Assembly (NCBI GenBank): GCA_043809745.1
Contig: JBDROU010000005.1
Location: 18,222-82,221 of the forward strand
Reading direction: 5' to 3'
DNA length: 64,000 nucleotides
DNA from: JBDROU01 sp043809745 [NCBI: bacterium]
GTDB taxonomy: Bacteria; Elusimicrobiota; JBDRMW01
The notes beneath the pieces were generated by a model. That model was given only the letters and a program-made list of their open reading frames with translations. It was not told the DNA's origin and did no database searches. Shown in pieces: positions 16,558-25,109 of the stretch. Each line of letters starts with the position of its first letter. Position 1 is the stretch's first letter. The position numbers and the translations under genes were made by a program.

Positions 16558-18837
16558 TTATTTTTTTTGAAGAATCCTTTTTACATCTTCATCATCGGGA
16601 TATAACGAAGCAATACGGTTCCACATTTTTGATGCCTCATCATTCCTCCCGGTTTCACGGTATATTACCGTTAGATTCTTCATAGCTTGCAAATTATCCG
16701 GCGAGTATTTAAGCGCATTTATGTATGCTTCTTCCGCTTCTTTCAGCTTAGCAACATATTTTTCATTATCTCCTTTTTCGTTTGCATCTTTACCTCTCAT
16801 ATATCTAAGATTCCCTAAATGAAAATACGATTCCGAATTTCCGGGATTATGTTCAAGCGAAGCCTCATATATTTTCTCCGCATCATCCTGCTGCCCAAAT
16901 TTCATATATATCATTGCCATTCTATAGAAATTTTGAGGAAATACAGGATCCAGTTTCCTGTACTTTTCGTAACTAACCAAAGAAAGTTTATAATTTTCCG
17001 TACCCATTTCCTCAAACTTACCCGCTTCCGCTTCCTTGCCCTCATCGCGCAGATCTTGAGCTTTTCTAAAATATTGTTCGGCAAGTTTTGTGTAGAGATT
17101 ACCAACCTGATGATGCATCTGAACATAATTAGGGGCAAGTTCTTTTACATCGTTATATTTTTTTAAAGCCCTATCCCAATCGCCCTCCTGCCAGCGATCA
17201 TTATACACATTACCCATAAAATAGTGCGCCATTATGTAATTAGGATTTAATCTGTTTACTTCTCTATAATGCATAAGGGCTTCATCCCATTTAGCCTGCT
17301 TTGAATAAAATATGCCCCTATTATGATGAATGTCGGCGCTAAAATATCCGTAGAAAATATGCACGAGGTATGCAGCAACAACAACTACCATTACCTGTAC
17401 GACTCTCTGAAACCATCTTGCGCTTAAAGGGAACAAAGCATTTTCAGGTGTTACAGGTTCAGGTTTAGGGGATTTCTCCGGCATAGGATTATTGACAGTC
17501 AATGAACCGATAAGCCCTATCAATAACCACAGGAATATTCCGGATGAAACAAACCGCAGGCTAACATCAACCAGATTGTGAAACAACATGGCCAGGAATG
17601 CGCTTAATATCCCCAACATATAATACGCCCTTGGCTCCTCTAAAACCTCAATTTTTTTACCGAACTTATTAACTTTTTGTGTTACCATGGAAGAAAAACT
17701 TTTTAGTGATTTTAATCCGGTAACGGTAAAGAGAATAACTATCCACATAAACAAACTAAAACCTACAATGCCGTCATCATAAAGTATCTCTAAGAATTCA
17801 TTTTCCGGATGATCTGTTTCCGTATTATGTTTCCCTTCTATATGAAATATCTCAGGCCTTCTGTATGCCGGGTAAGTAGTCTTAAATGTACCTAAACCGG
17901 TCCCTAAAACCGGATGTGTTTCAATCATCTCCCATGTAGACAGCCATGTAAACACCCTAAACCTCAGAGAATCCAGTCTCTGAAGACTTATTTTTGCTAC
18001 AAAAAATACAGATACAATTAATACCAACCCCGTGAAAACTATAAAAACCCTTCTTACAAGTTTTATCTTTCCTATTGGCAGATATATAATAGTCAAAGCA
18101 GAAAAAATAAAAATCCCTGCCGCAAATCCTAGAAAAGCTCCTTTAGATGAAGTATGATATAGGCTAAATACAGTCATAAGAAATAAAACGATATAAGGAA
18201 AAGGGTTTTTTTTCATCGTTTTAAGGATTAATGACATTATAATAGGGGCTACAATAACCAGAAAGTTACCAAAGAAATTTGGATTGCCGTGTGTAGAGAA
18301 TATTCTAGGTCCGAAAGCGCCTCTCCATATAAAAGGATCCAAACCCATCCCGGGAACTTTTGGAAAGTAATGATAATCAAGATATTGAATGATCGCATAA
18401 AAATTTGAAATAAAAGCAGCCACCAGTATCCAAATAATGAGACGCCTGATTTTTTCACCGCTGTCAAACTCTTTTATAACAATCAATGCAAACAATATAT
18501 AAAAATTTCTTCTTACGAATTCATCAAGTGTGGTGCCGGGAAAGCTGGAATGCGCAAACGATAAATAACCTAATGCCAGATAGATAATCAGCGGCACAGT
18601 AAAAATATTATTTTTTTTGAAAGGATTTTGATTTTCTTCGATTATTTTCAATAGCCAAATTGCCGCAGCAATTGCACCCAAAATCTGCATAAGCGTAATT
18701 TTTACTTGAGCAGAGTCATAAGTCCTTAAGTAGAAAGCTACTGTAACTGAAAGGTATATTAAAGGGATTAGATATTTGAGCAGTAAATCGTAAAAGGAAA
18801 TAGCGCTCAATCGTAAATCTTTATAGATTGTTTCCAT
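16558..18837 (-). CDS. O-antigen ligase-like membrane protein with C-terminal TPR array (second copy)
   Basis: I use the ATG at 18837 (759 aa), which follows an AAAAAGAG site; a longer frame would run deep into the upstream porin gene. Membrane helices fill residues 15-500, with the ligase loop (FTWLSTWEMIETHPVLGTGLG, TDHPENEFLEILYDDGIVGF) in the middle, and TPR units occupy about 520-750. Motif order matches the 14078-16549 protein, so these are paralogues or at least same-architecture neighbours. It overlaps the PorV-like gene by 17 bases, coupling a glycan ligase to an outer-membrane barrel. Confidence 0.88.
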   Translation of the reverse strand: METIYKDLRLSAISFYDLLLKYLIPLIYLSVTVAFYLRTYDSAQVKITLMQILGAIAAAIWLLKIIEENQNPFKKNNIFTVPLIIYLALGYLSFAHSSFPGTTLDEFVRRNFYILFALIVIKEFDSGEKIRRLIIWILVAAFISNFYAIIQYLDYHYFPKVPGMGLDPFIWRGAFGPRIFSTHGNPNFFGNFLVIVAPIIMSLILKTMKKNPFPYIVLFLMTVFSLYHTSSKGAFLGFAAGIFIFSALTIIYLPIGKIKLVRRVFIVFTGLVLIVSVFFVAKISLQRLDSLRFRVFTWLSTWEMIETHPVLGTGLGTFKTTYPAYRRPEIFHIEGKHNTETDHPENEFLEILYDDGIVGFSLFMWIVILFTVTGLKSLKSFSSMVTQKVNKFGKKIEVLEEPRAYYMLGILSAFLAMLFHNLVDVSLRFVSSGIFLWLLIGLIGSLTVNNPMPEKSPKPEPVTPENALFPLSARWFQRVVQVMVVVVAAYLVHIFYGYFSADIHHNRGIFYSKQAKWDEALMHYREVNRLNPNYIMAHYFMGNVYNDRWQEGDWDRALKKYNDVKELAPNYVQMHHQVGNLYTKLAEQYFRKAQDLRDEGKEAEAGKFEEMGTENYKLSLVSYEKYRKLDPVFPQNFYRMAMIYMKFGQQDDAEKIYEASLEHNPGNSESYFHLGNLRYMRGKDANEKGDNEKYVAKLKEAEEAYINALKYSPDNLQAMKNLTVIYRETGRNDEASKMWNRIASLYPDDEDVKRILQKK

Positions 18838-19789
18838 AAGTACTCTTTTTGAGAGATCTCCTATTCCCAAACCGATAACTTAACGAATATCTATGCGTTA
18901 AATCAAAATCATCAAACGGGACTAAGGCATAATCAATATCGAAGCTGTAAAGCCTAAACCCAATTCCTCCTGTTAATCCAAATGTGCCGCCCAAATCAGG
19001 ATCATTATCAATCAAGTATTTATATCCGCCTCTGACAAAAACAACTTTTTGTATCGGTAATTCAAAACCAATCCTTAAATCATTACCGGCATCACTACTG
19101 TTTAGTCCTTCGCAATACACGATAAAATCGCTGGATGTTTTTAAAGAAGCGCCAAGACGAATTATTAACGGCTGCGAAAAAGAATCATTAATATATTTAA
19201 CCTTGCCTCCAAAATTCTGAATACTTAATCCAAATATTATTCTATCTTCAACGTTCAATATAGTTAAGCCGCAATCCCCAGAAAAAACGCTTACAGATTC
19301 ATCATCGATTTGCTCTTTTATCAATTTTAATGTGAGTCCAGCACTCAGATTATCTAGCAATTTAACGGATATGCCGGCGAACAGATCATAATCTGTTGAC
19401 TTGAAATCACCGGTTTTTACATTATTCACATCATACCTGTCCATAGAACCAGAATCCAGATACCCGATCCCAAAACCCAAACCACCCCATTTTACAGGCT
19501 GCGCATATGTAATATGAGTCAGGCTAATGGATTCCACAAATACAAGTTTCTGAAAGGAAACCTCCATATTCTTAAGGAATGTTAAACCGGCGGGATTATA
19601 ATAAAGTGTCTGTGAATCATCCGCAAGGCTTACGCCGCCTTCTCCTAATGCCGCCATCCTGGCACCGCGGGCAATCTTTAAGTATGAAAGAGCCGACTCG
19701 CCGGAAGCGTCATCAGCTAAAACATGATTCACAGCTAGCCCTAATACAAAACTAACTATAATAATTAATCTAAAAAACATAATTCTCAT
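18821..19789 (-). CDS. PorV/PorQ-family outer-membrane beta-barrel protein
   Basis: The 322-aa protein has a signal peptide (MRIMFFRLIIIVSFVLGLAV, cleavage near ADDA), then the family motif ARGARMAALGEGGVSLADD and TLYYNPAGLTFL, and alternating beta-strand sequence to a C-terminal aromatic-ended strand (YSLSYRFG). PorV-like proteins are FadL-fold barrels in the outer membrane, some serving as shuttles or anchors in type IX secretion; no other type IX genes are visible here. It follows maf by one base and overlaps the glycan ligase gene, so it probably belongs to the surface-polysaccharide unit. Confidence 0.85.
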   Translation of the reverse strand: MRIMFFRLIIIVSFVLGLAVNHVLADDASGESALSYLKIARGARMAALGEGGVSLADDSQTLYYNPAGLTFLKNMEVSFQKLVFVESISLTHITYAQPVKWGGLGFGIGYLDSGSMDRYDVNNVKTGDFKSTDYDLFAGISVKLLDNLSAGLTLKLIKEQIDDESVSVFSGDCGLTILNVEDRIIFGLSIQNFGGKVKYINDSFSQPLIIRLGASLKTSSDFIVYCEGLNSSDAGNDLRIGFELPIQKVVFVRGGYKYLIDNDPDLGGTFGLTGGIGFRLYSFDIDYALVPFDDFDLTHRYSLSYRFGNRRSLKKSTYGNNL

Positions 19790-19790
19790 A

Positions 19791-20357
19791 CTATTTTAAT
19801 TTAAGCTTTAGTTTCTCAAACAATTTACTTAATTTTTCAGTAGGTAGTCCAACAACATTATTATAACTACCTGATAGCCTTCTTACAAACCTGTCCTTTT
19901 TTGACTGAATCGCGTACGCCCCTGCTTTATCTAGGTGTTTTTTACCGATAATTTTAAGCTTTTTACTCGGAATTTCCCTAAAGAAAACAAAACTTTCATC
20001 GTACCCGCAGCTTGTCTTATTTCTTAATTGATCAACCAACGCAAATCCGGTAATTACCCTATGTTTTGAACCGCTTAGAATTTTCAGCATTCTGGCTGAA
20101 TCATCAACATCTCTGGGTTTACCGATAATTTTTCCTTTACACACAACTAACGTATCAGCTCCGAGAATTATACTGTTTTTAACTCTTCTTGCCACATTTT
20201 TTGCTTTTTTTAGAGCTAAAAATACCGCCTGTTGACAATTAGAAAGTCCTTTTGGAACAGTCTCTCTTATATGCGGCTGTAAAATCCTAAATTTTACCCC
20301 CATTGTCTTTAATAATTTCTTTCTTCTGGGAGAAGCTGAAGCTAAAATAATTTTCAT
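19791..20357 (-). CDS. maf: Maf-family nucleoside-triphosphate pyrophosphatase
   Basis: Maf proteins hydrolyse dTTP, UTP or modified pyrimidine nucleotides and limit misincorporation. The 188-aa protein has the N-terminal ILASASPRRKKLL, the catalytic stretch ILGADTLVVCKGKIIGKP and GSKHRVITGF, followed by DKAGAYAIQSKKDRFV and GSYNNVVGLPTEKL. The DxxxxYAIQ context fits the dTTP/UTP-acting YhdE type. It lies between the AmrS-type gene and the PorV-like gene, with normal length. Confidence 0.95.
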   Translation of the reverse strand: MKIILASASPRRKKLLKTMGVKFRILQPHIRETVPKGLSNCQQAVFLALKKAKNVARRVKNSIILGADTLVVCKGKIIGKPRDVDDSARMLKILSGSKHRVITGFALVDQLRNKTSCGYDESFVFFREIPSKKLKIIGKKHLDKAGAYAIQSKKDRFVRRLSGSYNNVVGLPTEKLSKLFEKLKLKLK

Positions 20358-20397
20358 ATATAAACTTGTAAATTATATATAATTTCGAAGCAATTTA

Positions 20398-21408
20398 CTA
20401 TTTATTAATTATATTTATTGATGAAAACTCGGCCTTGCATTTACCGCACCTGTTATATTTTAAGCTGCTGCCTTTTATACTATAACCCGCACGCTCAATC
20501 AGAACCTCACCGCACTCAGGACAAAAAGTATTAGATCCCTCAGACAGATTCACATTCCCAAGAAAAACATATTTTAATTTATTATTAGCTAAATTATATG
20601 CCTTTATAAGAGTATCTAATTGTGTCTGCGGTCTGGAAAACTTATAATTCGGAAAATATCGTGAAAAATGCAGCGGAATATAAGGGCTGAGTGAGGCGAT
20701 CCAATCAACTAATTGTTTGATCTCATTATATGAATCATTTTCACCGGTTATCAACAGAGTAGTCAGTTCAACATGTACTTTAGCTTCGACAAAAAGTTCG
20801 ACTGACCTTTTAACAGTATCAAAATCACCGGAACAGAATTTCTTATAAAATTCATTACGAAATGCTTTAACATCGACATTTACAGCATCAATAAACGGAA
20901 TTAATTCCATTAATGGAACCTCATTTATGAATCCATTCGTAATTAATACGTTCTTAAGCCCTTCTTTTTTTGCTAATTTAGCGGTATCTAAAACCCATTC
21001 ATAGTTTATAAGCGGCTCATTATAGGTATAGGCAATCCCTATAGAAGACTTTTCTTTTGCTAAACGCACGGCTTTCTCTGGACTGAAACTATCGAGCACC
21101 TTCTCATCAAAATCTGCTTGGGATATAGACCAATTCTGACAAAATTGACAAGACATATTGCAGCCTAGAGTGCCGAAGGAGAGTATATCTCTACCAGGAT
21201 AAAAATGATATAAAGGTTTTTTTTCTATCGGGTCCACACCCACAGAGGCATGAAGGCCATACACGAGTGAGATTAAGTCACCCTTAAGGTTCTTTCGAAC
21301 ACGGCAAAAACCAACATCATTCTCTTTTATTACACAGTCATGAGGACAAAGCCTGCATTTAATATAATTATTTTCAGAATTTACTTCATAGAACAGGGCT
21401 TTTTGCAT
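20398..21408 (-). CDS. amrS: AmmeMemoRadiSam-system radical SAM enzyme (AmrS-like)
   Basis: I use the ATG at 21408 (336 aa), preceded by GGGAGA; the longer frame overlaps cutA more without support. An N-terminal CRLCPHDC zinc-type motif, the radical SAM cluster C83, C87, C90 (GCNMSCQFCQNW), a TYNEPLI segment and a C-terminal CPECGE...CGKC pair are visible. This is the pyruvate-formate-lyase-activase-like enzyme of the AmmeMemoRadiSam set; the usual AMMECR1 and MEMO partners are not in this window. Its substrate is unknown. Start overlaps the end of cutA by 28 bases. Confidence 0.88.
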   Translation of the reverse strand: MQKALFYEVNSENNYIKCRLCPHDCVIKENDVGFCRVRKNLKGDLISLVYGLHASVGVDPIEKKPLYHFYPGRDILSFGTLGCNMSCQFCQNWSISQADFDEKVLDSFSPEKAVRLAKEKSSIGIAYTYNEPLINYEWVLDTAKLAKKEGLKNVLITNGFINEVPLMELIPFIDAVNVDVKAFRNEFYKKFCSGDFDTVKRSVELFVEAKVHVELTTLLITGENDSYNEIKQLVDWIASLSPYIPLHFSRYFPNYKFSRPQTQLDTLIKAYNLANNKLKYVFLGNVNLSEGSNTFCPECGEVLIERAGYSIKGSSLKYNRCGKCKAEFSSINIINK

Positions 21409-21719
21409 ATTGAGTCTCCCAGCCACTTTAAATAGTCGGGATTGCCACCCAAAATAGGTATAGCTATCACTTCAGGAACAGAATATGAATGATTTTTTTT
21501 GACAGTACTAATAATGCTCTCCAGCATATCCTGTCTACTCTTTATTATTAGCAGCAGTTCATTCGAAATCTCAATTTTTTCTTCCCACCAGTAGTGTGAT
21601 TCTATTCCAGGAATAACATTCACACAGGCAACCAGTTTCTCATTAAGCAAAGCAGAACTTACTTTTTCTGCCTGCGTCTTATTTTCAACCGTAACAAAAA
21701 CAACAATCCCGTCTTTCAT
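21381..21719 (-). CDS. cutA: CutA divalent-ion tolerance protein
   Basis: CutA is a small trimeric PII-like protein linked to copper tolerance in E. coli but with uncertain general function. The start at 21719 (112 aa, MKDGIVVFVTVENKTQA) has a GAAAGGGG ribosome site eight bases ahead; a longer frame begins MLGHS but adds nothing known. Landmarks are LVACVNVIPGIESHYWWEEKIE and the lysine-aspartate strand ELLLIIKSRQDML, then VPEVIAIPILGGNPDYLKWL. It is the first gene of the cutA-amrS-maf-porV-ligase run. Confidence 0.95.
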   Translation of the reverse strand: MKDGIVVFVTVENKTQAEKVSSALLNEKLVACVNVIPGIESHYWWEEKIEISNELLLIIKSRQDMLESIISTVKKNHSYSVPEVIAIPILGGNPDYLKWLGDSICKKPCSMK

Positions 21720-21765
21720 TTTATTACCCCTTTCAAGTGAATGACCCAGCACAATAGCGATTTAT

Positions 21766-21771
21766 ATTATA
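21766..21771 (-). promoter_or_regulatory. Probable -10 box before cutA
   Basis: On the minus strand a perfect TATAAT lies about 46 bases before the cutA start, giving a leader of roughly 40 bases. No good -35 hexamer is found at the right spacing (TACCAA at 17), so strength is uncertain or an activator is needed. It would drive cutA, amrS, maf, the porin and the two ligases. Confidence 0.35.
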
Positions 21772-21884
21772 CTTTAAATTAATATTGATTGGTATATTTA
21801 TTGAGATCTCTCAGCTCTGCAGAATAACCCTACTATAAGCCAGTATACAGATTATCTAGGGATTTTACATTATTATGAGTAGAC

Positions 21885-21918
21885 ACGCGCCGATCCGACA
21901 CAGAATTCACCGGCGCGT
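21885..21918. terminator. GC-rich hairpin between cutA and the orphan ORF
   Basis: ACGCGCCG (21885-21892) pairs with CGGCGCGT (21911-21918) around an 18-base loop in otherwise AT-rich DNA. No T-tract follows on either strand, so it is a candidate structured end of the transcript of the orphan fragment rather than a classical intrinsic terminator. The rest of the 21720-21955 gap holds the -10 box above and nothing else I can name. Confidence 0.4.
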
Positions 21919-21955
21919 TGTTTGCGTCCAGTACAATGACTTAGTTAGATTCTAA

Positions 21956-22213
21956 TTATTTCAATCCTCTTACCCAAAACCAAGGACCAATTAAACCACT
22001 ACTTCCAGGATATATTATTACGGAAATCGAAGCGGGTATCCTTAAATTGACATAATCTCCTAAATGAAATCCCTCAAACCAACAGCGAGCGACTGATATT
22101 TTCTTCTCATCTGTAGCAAAACCTTTTTCAATACTAATACCAATAAAGTCTTTCTTCTCTTTTACTTCAAATACCTTTTTTCCATCTTGGTTGATATAAA
22201 AATCTGGGGTCAA
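21956..22213 (-). pseudogene. Orphan 85-codon fragment downstream of the RAYT element
   Basis: The frame runs from a TTG inside the left RAYT repeat to a stop at 21956 and encodes a beta-rich sequence (DGKKVFEVKEKKDFIG, FEGFHLGDYVNLRIPASISV, GLIGPWFWVRG) that I do not recognise. The TTG is part of the repeat and has no ribosome site, so the natural start was probably lost: this looks like the 3-prime remainder of a gene cut by the element. It could also be a small gene using an upstream start that I cannot see. Confidence in a functional product is low. Confidence 0.4.
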
Positions 22214-22230
22214 GTCTCGACTTGACTACA
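22206..22230. repeat. Left terminal REP repeat of the RAYT element
   Basis: This 25-base sequence is the exact reverse complement of 23273-23297. It contains the hairpin GTCAAGT-CTCG-ACTTGAC, provides the last three residues and the TGA of the transposase gene (QVET then stop), and supplies the TTG from which the orphan frame at 21956 would start. Confidence 0.85.
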
Positions 22231-23205
22231 CCTTTGTTTCAAATCATTAAATACTTTACTCATCTTAGCGTCACTATTACATTTAGTCTTAAATCTTTCG
22301 TAATATTTTGAGGCACTTTTGTAATGAATACCTCCAAATAGCTCCGCAATCTTACCATATGACAATCTGCTACATTCTCTTGCTAAACTAATAGCCATCA
22401 TCCGCGCAAGGTTCTCTTTTCCCCTTATTGAGGAATATAAATAGGTATCTTCGATATCAAATTCATTAACAATTTCTTTTTTTATTTGTTTGATAACAAT
22501 ATCGTTATGTAATAGTTTTGCTTGCGGTATTTCCTCAAATAACCGTTTTTTGTTCAAATATCTCATTTTTATTCCATCCATATATGACTCATCACCAAGA
22601 ATAATTGCCTGTACCGCGCACCGGCTTTTGTTCTGGAGATAATTAGTAAGCTCCTCGTCATTTATACTCATAAAATTGATGTATGCCCTTTTTACATTCA
22701 ACTGCTTGTCTGATTTAAACTGTTTTCTCAAAATATCATTAAATTTTAACCATTCATTTTCTTCTTGCTTCATGAAATTGTTATGGCTTGAAAAAGCAAA
22801 ATCTTTCATTGTTTTTACTATGCCGGCATTCACTGGATTACTGTGAATATATCTGATTAATCTTAATAAATAACTGCCTTCTTGCACAACAATCGCTTTG
22901 TATCTTCCTTTAAATAATGATCCATCATGATGATGCCTTCTATTATGAATTTGTGTATATACACTATTTAGCTGTCGCATAAATTCAGATAAATTTGCAT
23001 TCGGTGTGTGGACTAATAAATGATAGTGATTGGGCATTAAGCAATACGATGTAATAGTTACTTTATATAACAGACATGATTCTTTAAGACATGTAAGGAA
23101 TATGGAATAATCTTTGTTATCTAAAAATATATTTCTCTTTCCTTGCCCCCGATTTATAACGTGATAATAAGCGCCCTTAAATAATATACGCAGTGATCTA
23201 GCCAT
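22210..23205 (-). CDS. REP-associated tyrosine transposase (Y1/IS200-like)
   Basis: The 331-aa protein starts MARSLRILFKGAYYHVINRGQGKR, typical of RAYTs. The metal-binding HUH motif is PNHYHLLVHT (about 57-66) and the catalytic tyrosine lies in RLIRYIHSNPVNAG (about 115-128). The C-terminal third (about 235-325) resembles the DnaA domain IV helix-turn-helix (LARECSRLSYGKIAELFGGIHYKSASKYYERF), a common fusion in this family. It nicks and moves REP hairpins as single-stranded DNA. The last codons run into the left repeat. The gene looks intact. Confidence 0.93.
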   Translation of the reverse strand: MARSLRILFKGAYYHVINRGQGKRNIFLDNKDYSIFLTCLKESCLLYKVTITSYCLMPNHYHLLVHTPNANLSEFMRQLNSVYTQIHNRRHHHDGSLFKGRYKAIVVQEGSYLLRLIRYIHSNPVNAGIVKTMKDFAFSSHNNFMKQEENEWLKFNDILRKQFKSDKQLNVKRAYINFMSINDEELTNYLQNKSRCAVQAIILGDESYMDGIKMRYLNKKRLFEEIPQAKLLHNDIVIKQIKKEIVNEFDIEDTYLYSSIRGKENLARMMAISLARECSRLSYGKIAELFGGIHYKSASKYYERFKTKCNSDAKMSKVFNDLKQRCSQVET

Positions 23206-23272
23206 AAATTTTATTAATTCATTTGTTAAAAGTATTATCTGTTTCCGGCAAGATTATATTATGTATCATACA

Positions 23273-23297
23273 TGTAGTCAAGTCGAGACTTGACCCC
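23273..23297. repeat. Right terminal REP repeat of the RAYT element
   Basis: Exact inverted copy of 22206-22230. On the minus strand it encodes the final GQVST and stop of the HD-GYP protein, so the element landed in, or its repeat grew at, the 3-prime end of that gene. Confidence 0.85.
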
Positions 23298-24927
23298 GTA
23301 ATTCTTGTATAAACGCATCCACACAATCCGGATCAAACTGCGTGCCGGAATACTTTTTTAATTCACTAATTATATTTTCAATTGATGTTTTTTTTCTATA
23401 TGGCCTGTCAGTTATCATAGAATCAAATGTATCCACTACAGCAATAATCCTTCCAAATAACGGGATATCTTCTCCGGAAAGGCCCGAAGGATAACCCTGC
23501 CCGTCAAACCGTTCCTGGTGATGCCTGATCCCCGGAAGCGCGCTTTTAAGCTGTCTTATAGATGAAAGCATATCTGCGCCCATGGATGGATGCCTTCTAA
23601 TTGTATTCAGCTCATCTATACTCAATGCTTCTTTTTTTATAAGAATTCCCTCGGGCACACCAATTTTTCCTACATCATGCAGTAATGCCGCAAGACTTAA
23701 ATCCTTCTTCTCAGTCTCGGTCAAACCCATTCTTTCGCCAATCATCAGCGAATATCTTCTAATACGCTCACTATGCCCTCTTGTATAAGGATCCTTTGCT
23801 TCAATAGCATCCGCAATTGCCCTCAAGGTACCCATGAACAAATCGTTCAAATCTCCATATAACCTTGCTTTCTGTATCGCCATAGCTGTGGTTGTAGAAA
23901 ATGTCATAAGCATTCTCATATCTTTATTTGTGAACTCCTCACCGCTTTTCTTATTGATTGCTTCAACAACACCTATTGTATGCGTATCTAATTTCAAAGG
24001 CACCGCAAGAATGGATTTGGTAACAAATCCTGTCTGCTGGTCAGCCTTAAACGAAAACCTATTATCATAACTGACATCGGGTATCAATAAAGGAGCGCCG
24101 TTTTCAGCAACCCAGCCGGCAATCCCCTCTCCCAAATTAAGATGCACATTCTTAATCTCTTCTTTCTTTTTGCCGCTAGCCGCGACGAATTGCAATCTAT
24201 GCTTTGCCTCATCAACCAACAATATGCTTGCCGCTTCTGCTTTAATGATACGCATAACCAGAGGCAGAAGCGCATCAAGCAGATACTCCAAATTTAAATT
24301 CAAGTTAACCATTTCCATTGAATTAATCAATATATTCATTTCCTCTTTTTGATGGCTCATTTTGTTGCGGAGGATTGCATTTGTTATTACTAATCCCATC
24401 TGGGCGGTAATTATTTGCAAAAAAGCTATGATCTCCGGCGAATAAGTTTCACCATCACGATACTTATTATATATTGAAAGCACCCCTTTCAATTTTCCGA
24501 GGCAACTAATGGGTATTACAATCATATTCTGTATTTCATATACAAGTTTTTTAGTAATATCGCTGTTAAACAACTCATTATCTTCCGGATTTTTGAAATA
24601 TTCAACTGTGCCCTTTTCAAAACATTTCCCTGTTAAACTGTTATGACCGTCAAGCTCAAGAGTTTTTAGCAAATCCTTTTTTTGCTGAGGCAACGGATCC
24701 AATGACAGGCAGCTTGCTTCATAAAAATACAACTTCTTTTCTGAATCCCTGGATAAAAATATCACTGCTGCATCAGCGCCGATAGCATTAAGAATTAATT
24801 CCAGTATTTCCGAAAGGGTCTCTTTGGAGGAAGTGTTTTTTTCTATGGATTGATTAATCCTGGTGAGTACTTCTAACAAATCAAGACAACTTTTCTGAGG
24901 TACGAGTATACCTGCATCCTGGCTCAA
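23278..24927 (-). CDS. GAF-GAF-HD-GYP c-di-GMP phosphodiesterase
   Basis: The protein (549 aa from the TTG at 24927) should degrade cyclic di-GMP. Two GAF sensor domains lie at about 36-183 and 210-360, and the HD-GYP domain at about 375-545 with ALLHDVGKIGVPEG, RRHPSMGADML, HHQERFDGQGYPSGL and DTFDSMITDRPYR, all catalytic residues present. I choose the TTG because GGAG lies seven bases ahead; a longer frame starting at 25023 begins inside the apparent -35 box. No membrane helix is seen with this start. The last five residues (GQVST) come from the RAYT repeat. Confidence 0.9.
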   Translation of the reverse strand: MSQDAGILVPQKSCLDLLEVLTRINQSIEKNTSSKETLSEILELILNAIGADAAVIFLSRDSEKKLYFYEASCLSLDPLPQQKKDLLKTLELDGHNSLTGKCFEKGTVEYFKNPEDNELFNSDITKKLVYEIQNMIVIPISCLGKLKGVLSIYNKYRDGETYSPEIIAFLQIITAQMGLVITNAILRNKMSHQKEEMNILINSMEMVNLNLNLEYLLDALLPLVMRIIKAEAASILLVDEAKHRLQFVAASGKKKEEIKNVHLNLGEGIAGWVAENGAPLLIPDVSYDNRFSFKADQQTGFVTKSILAVPLKLDTHTIGVVEAINKKSGEEFTNKDMRMLMTFSTTTAMAIQKARLYGDLNDLFMGTLRAIADAIEAKDPYTRGHSERIRRYSLMIGERMGLTETEKKDLSLAALLHDVGKIGVPEGILIKKEALSIDELNTIRRHPSMGADMLSSIRQLKSALPGIRHHQERFDGQGYPSGLSGEDIPLFGRIIAVVDTFDSMITDRPYRKKTSIENIISELKKYSGTQFDPDCVDAFIQELRGQVST

Positions 24928-24994
24928 TATTCTTCTCCATTTTATAGGATCCGAAACCACAAATACAGACAGCACAAATCTTATTTCTATCTTT

Positions 24995-25023
24995 ATAGTA
25001 TATAAATAAAACTGAAATATCAA
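24995..25023 (-). promoter_or_regulatory. Sigma70-like promoter for the HD-GYP gene
   Basis: On the minus strand TTGATA (25018-25023) and TACTAT (24995-25000) are separated by 17 bases. The predicted transcript would start near 24988, upstream of the TTG start at 24927 and downstream of the alternative TTG at 25023, which supports the shorter protein. TATACT two bases off gives a second possible -10. Confidence 0.5.
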
Positions 25024-25058
25024 GATAAATGGAGCCTGAAAAATGAATAAAAAAACTG

Positions 25059-25087
25059 ATGACTGAACTTATTTTTATTTGTATACT
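25059..25087 (+). promoter_or_regulatory. Sigma70-like promoter for the methyltransferase gene
   Basis: ATGACT (25059-25064) and TATACT (25082-25087) are 17 bases apart, each matching consensus at four or five of six positions. The transcript would start about 16 bases before the ATG at 25110. No strong ribosome site is visible. Confidence 0.4.
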
Positions 25088-25109
25088 GGATTAGATCTCG
25101 GATAATTAA

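Larger units (their letters stand above)
22206..23297 (-). mobile_element. RAYT element (REP-associated tyrosine transposase with terminal repeats)
   Basis: A single transposase gene is enclosed by perfect 25-nt inverted repeats (22206-22230 and 23273-23297) that read GGGGTCAAGTCTCGACTTGA inward. Each repeat contains its own hairpin, GTCAAGT-CTCG-ACTTGAC, as REP sequences do. The total length is 1092 bp. No target duplication is evident at the borders, as expected for HUH-type single-strand transposases. The right repeat lies inside the 3-prime end of the HD-GYP gene, and the left inside the end of the transposase gene. Confidence 0.85.

Noticed and set aside
24928-25023. Longer HD-GYP start at a TTG at 25023
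   Set aside because: That TTG lies in the apparent -35 box of the gene's promoter; the TTG at 24927 has a GGAG site.
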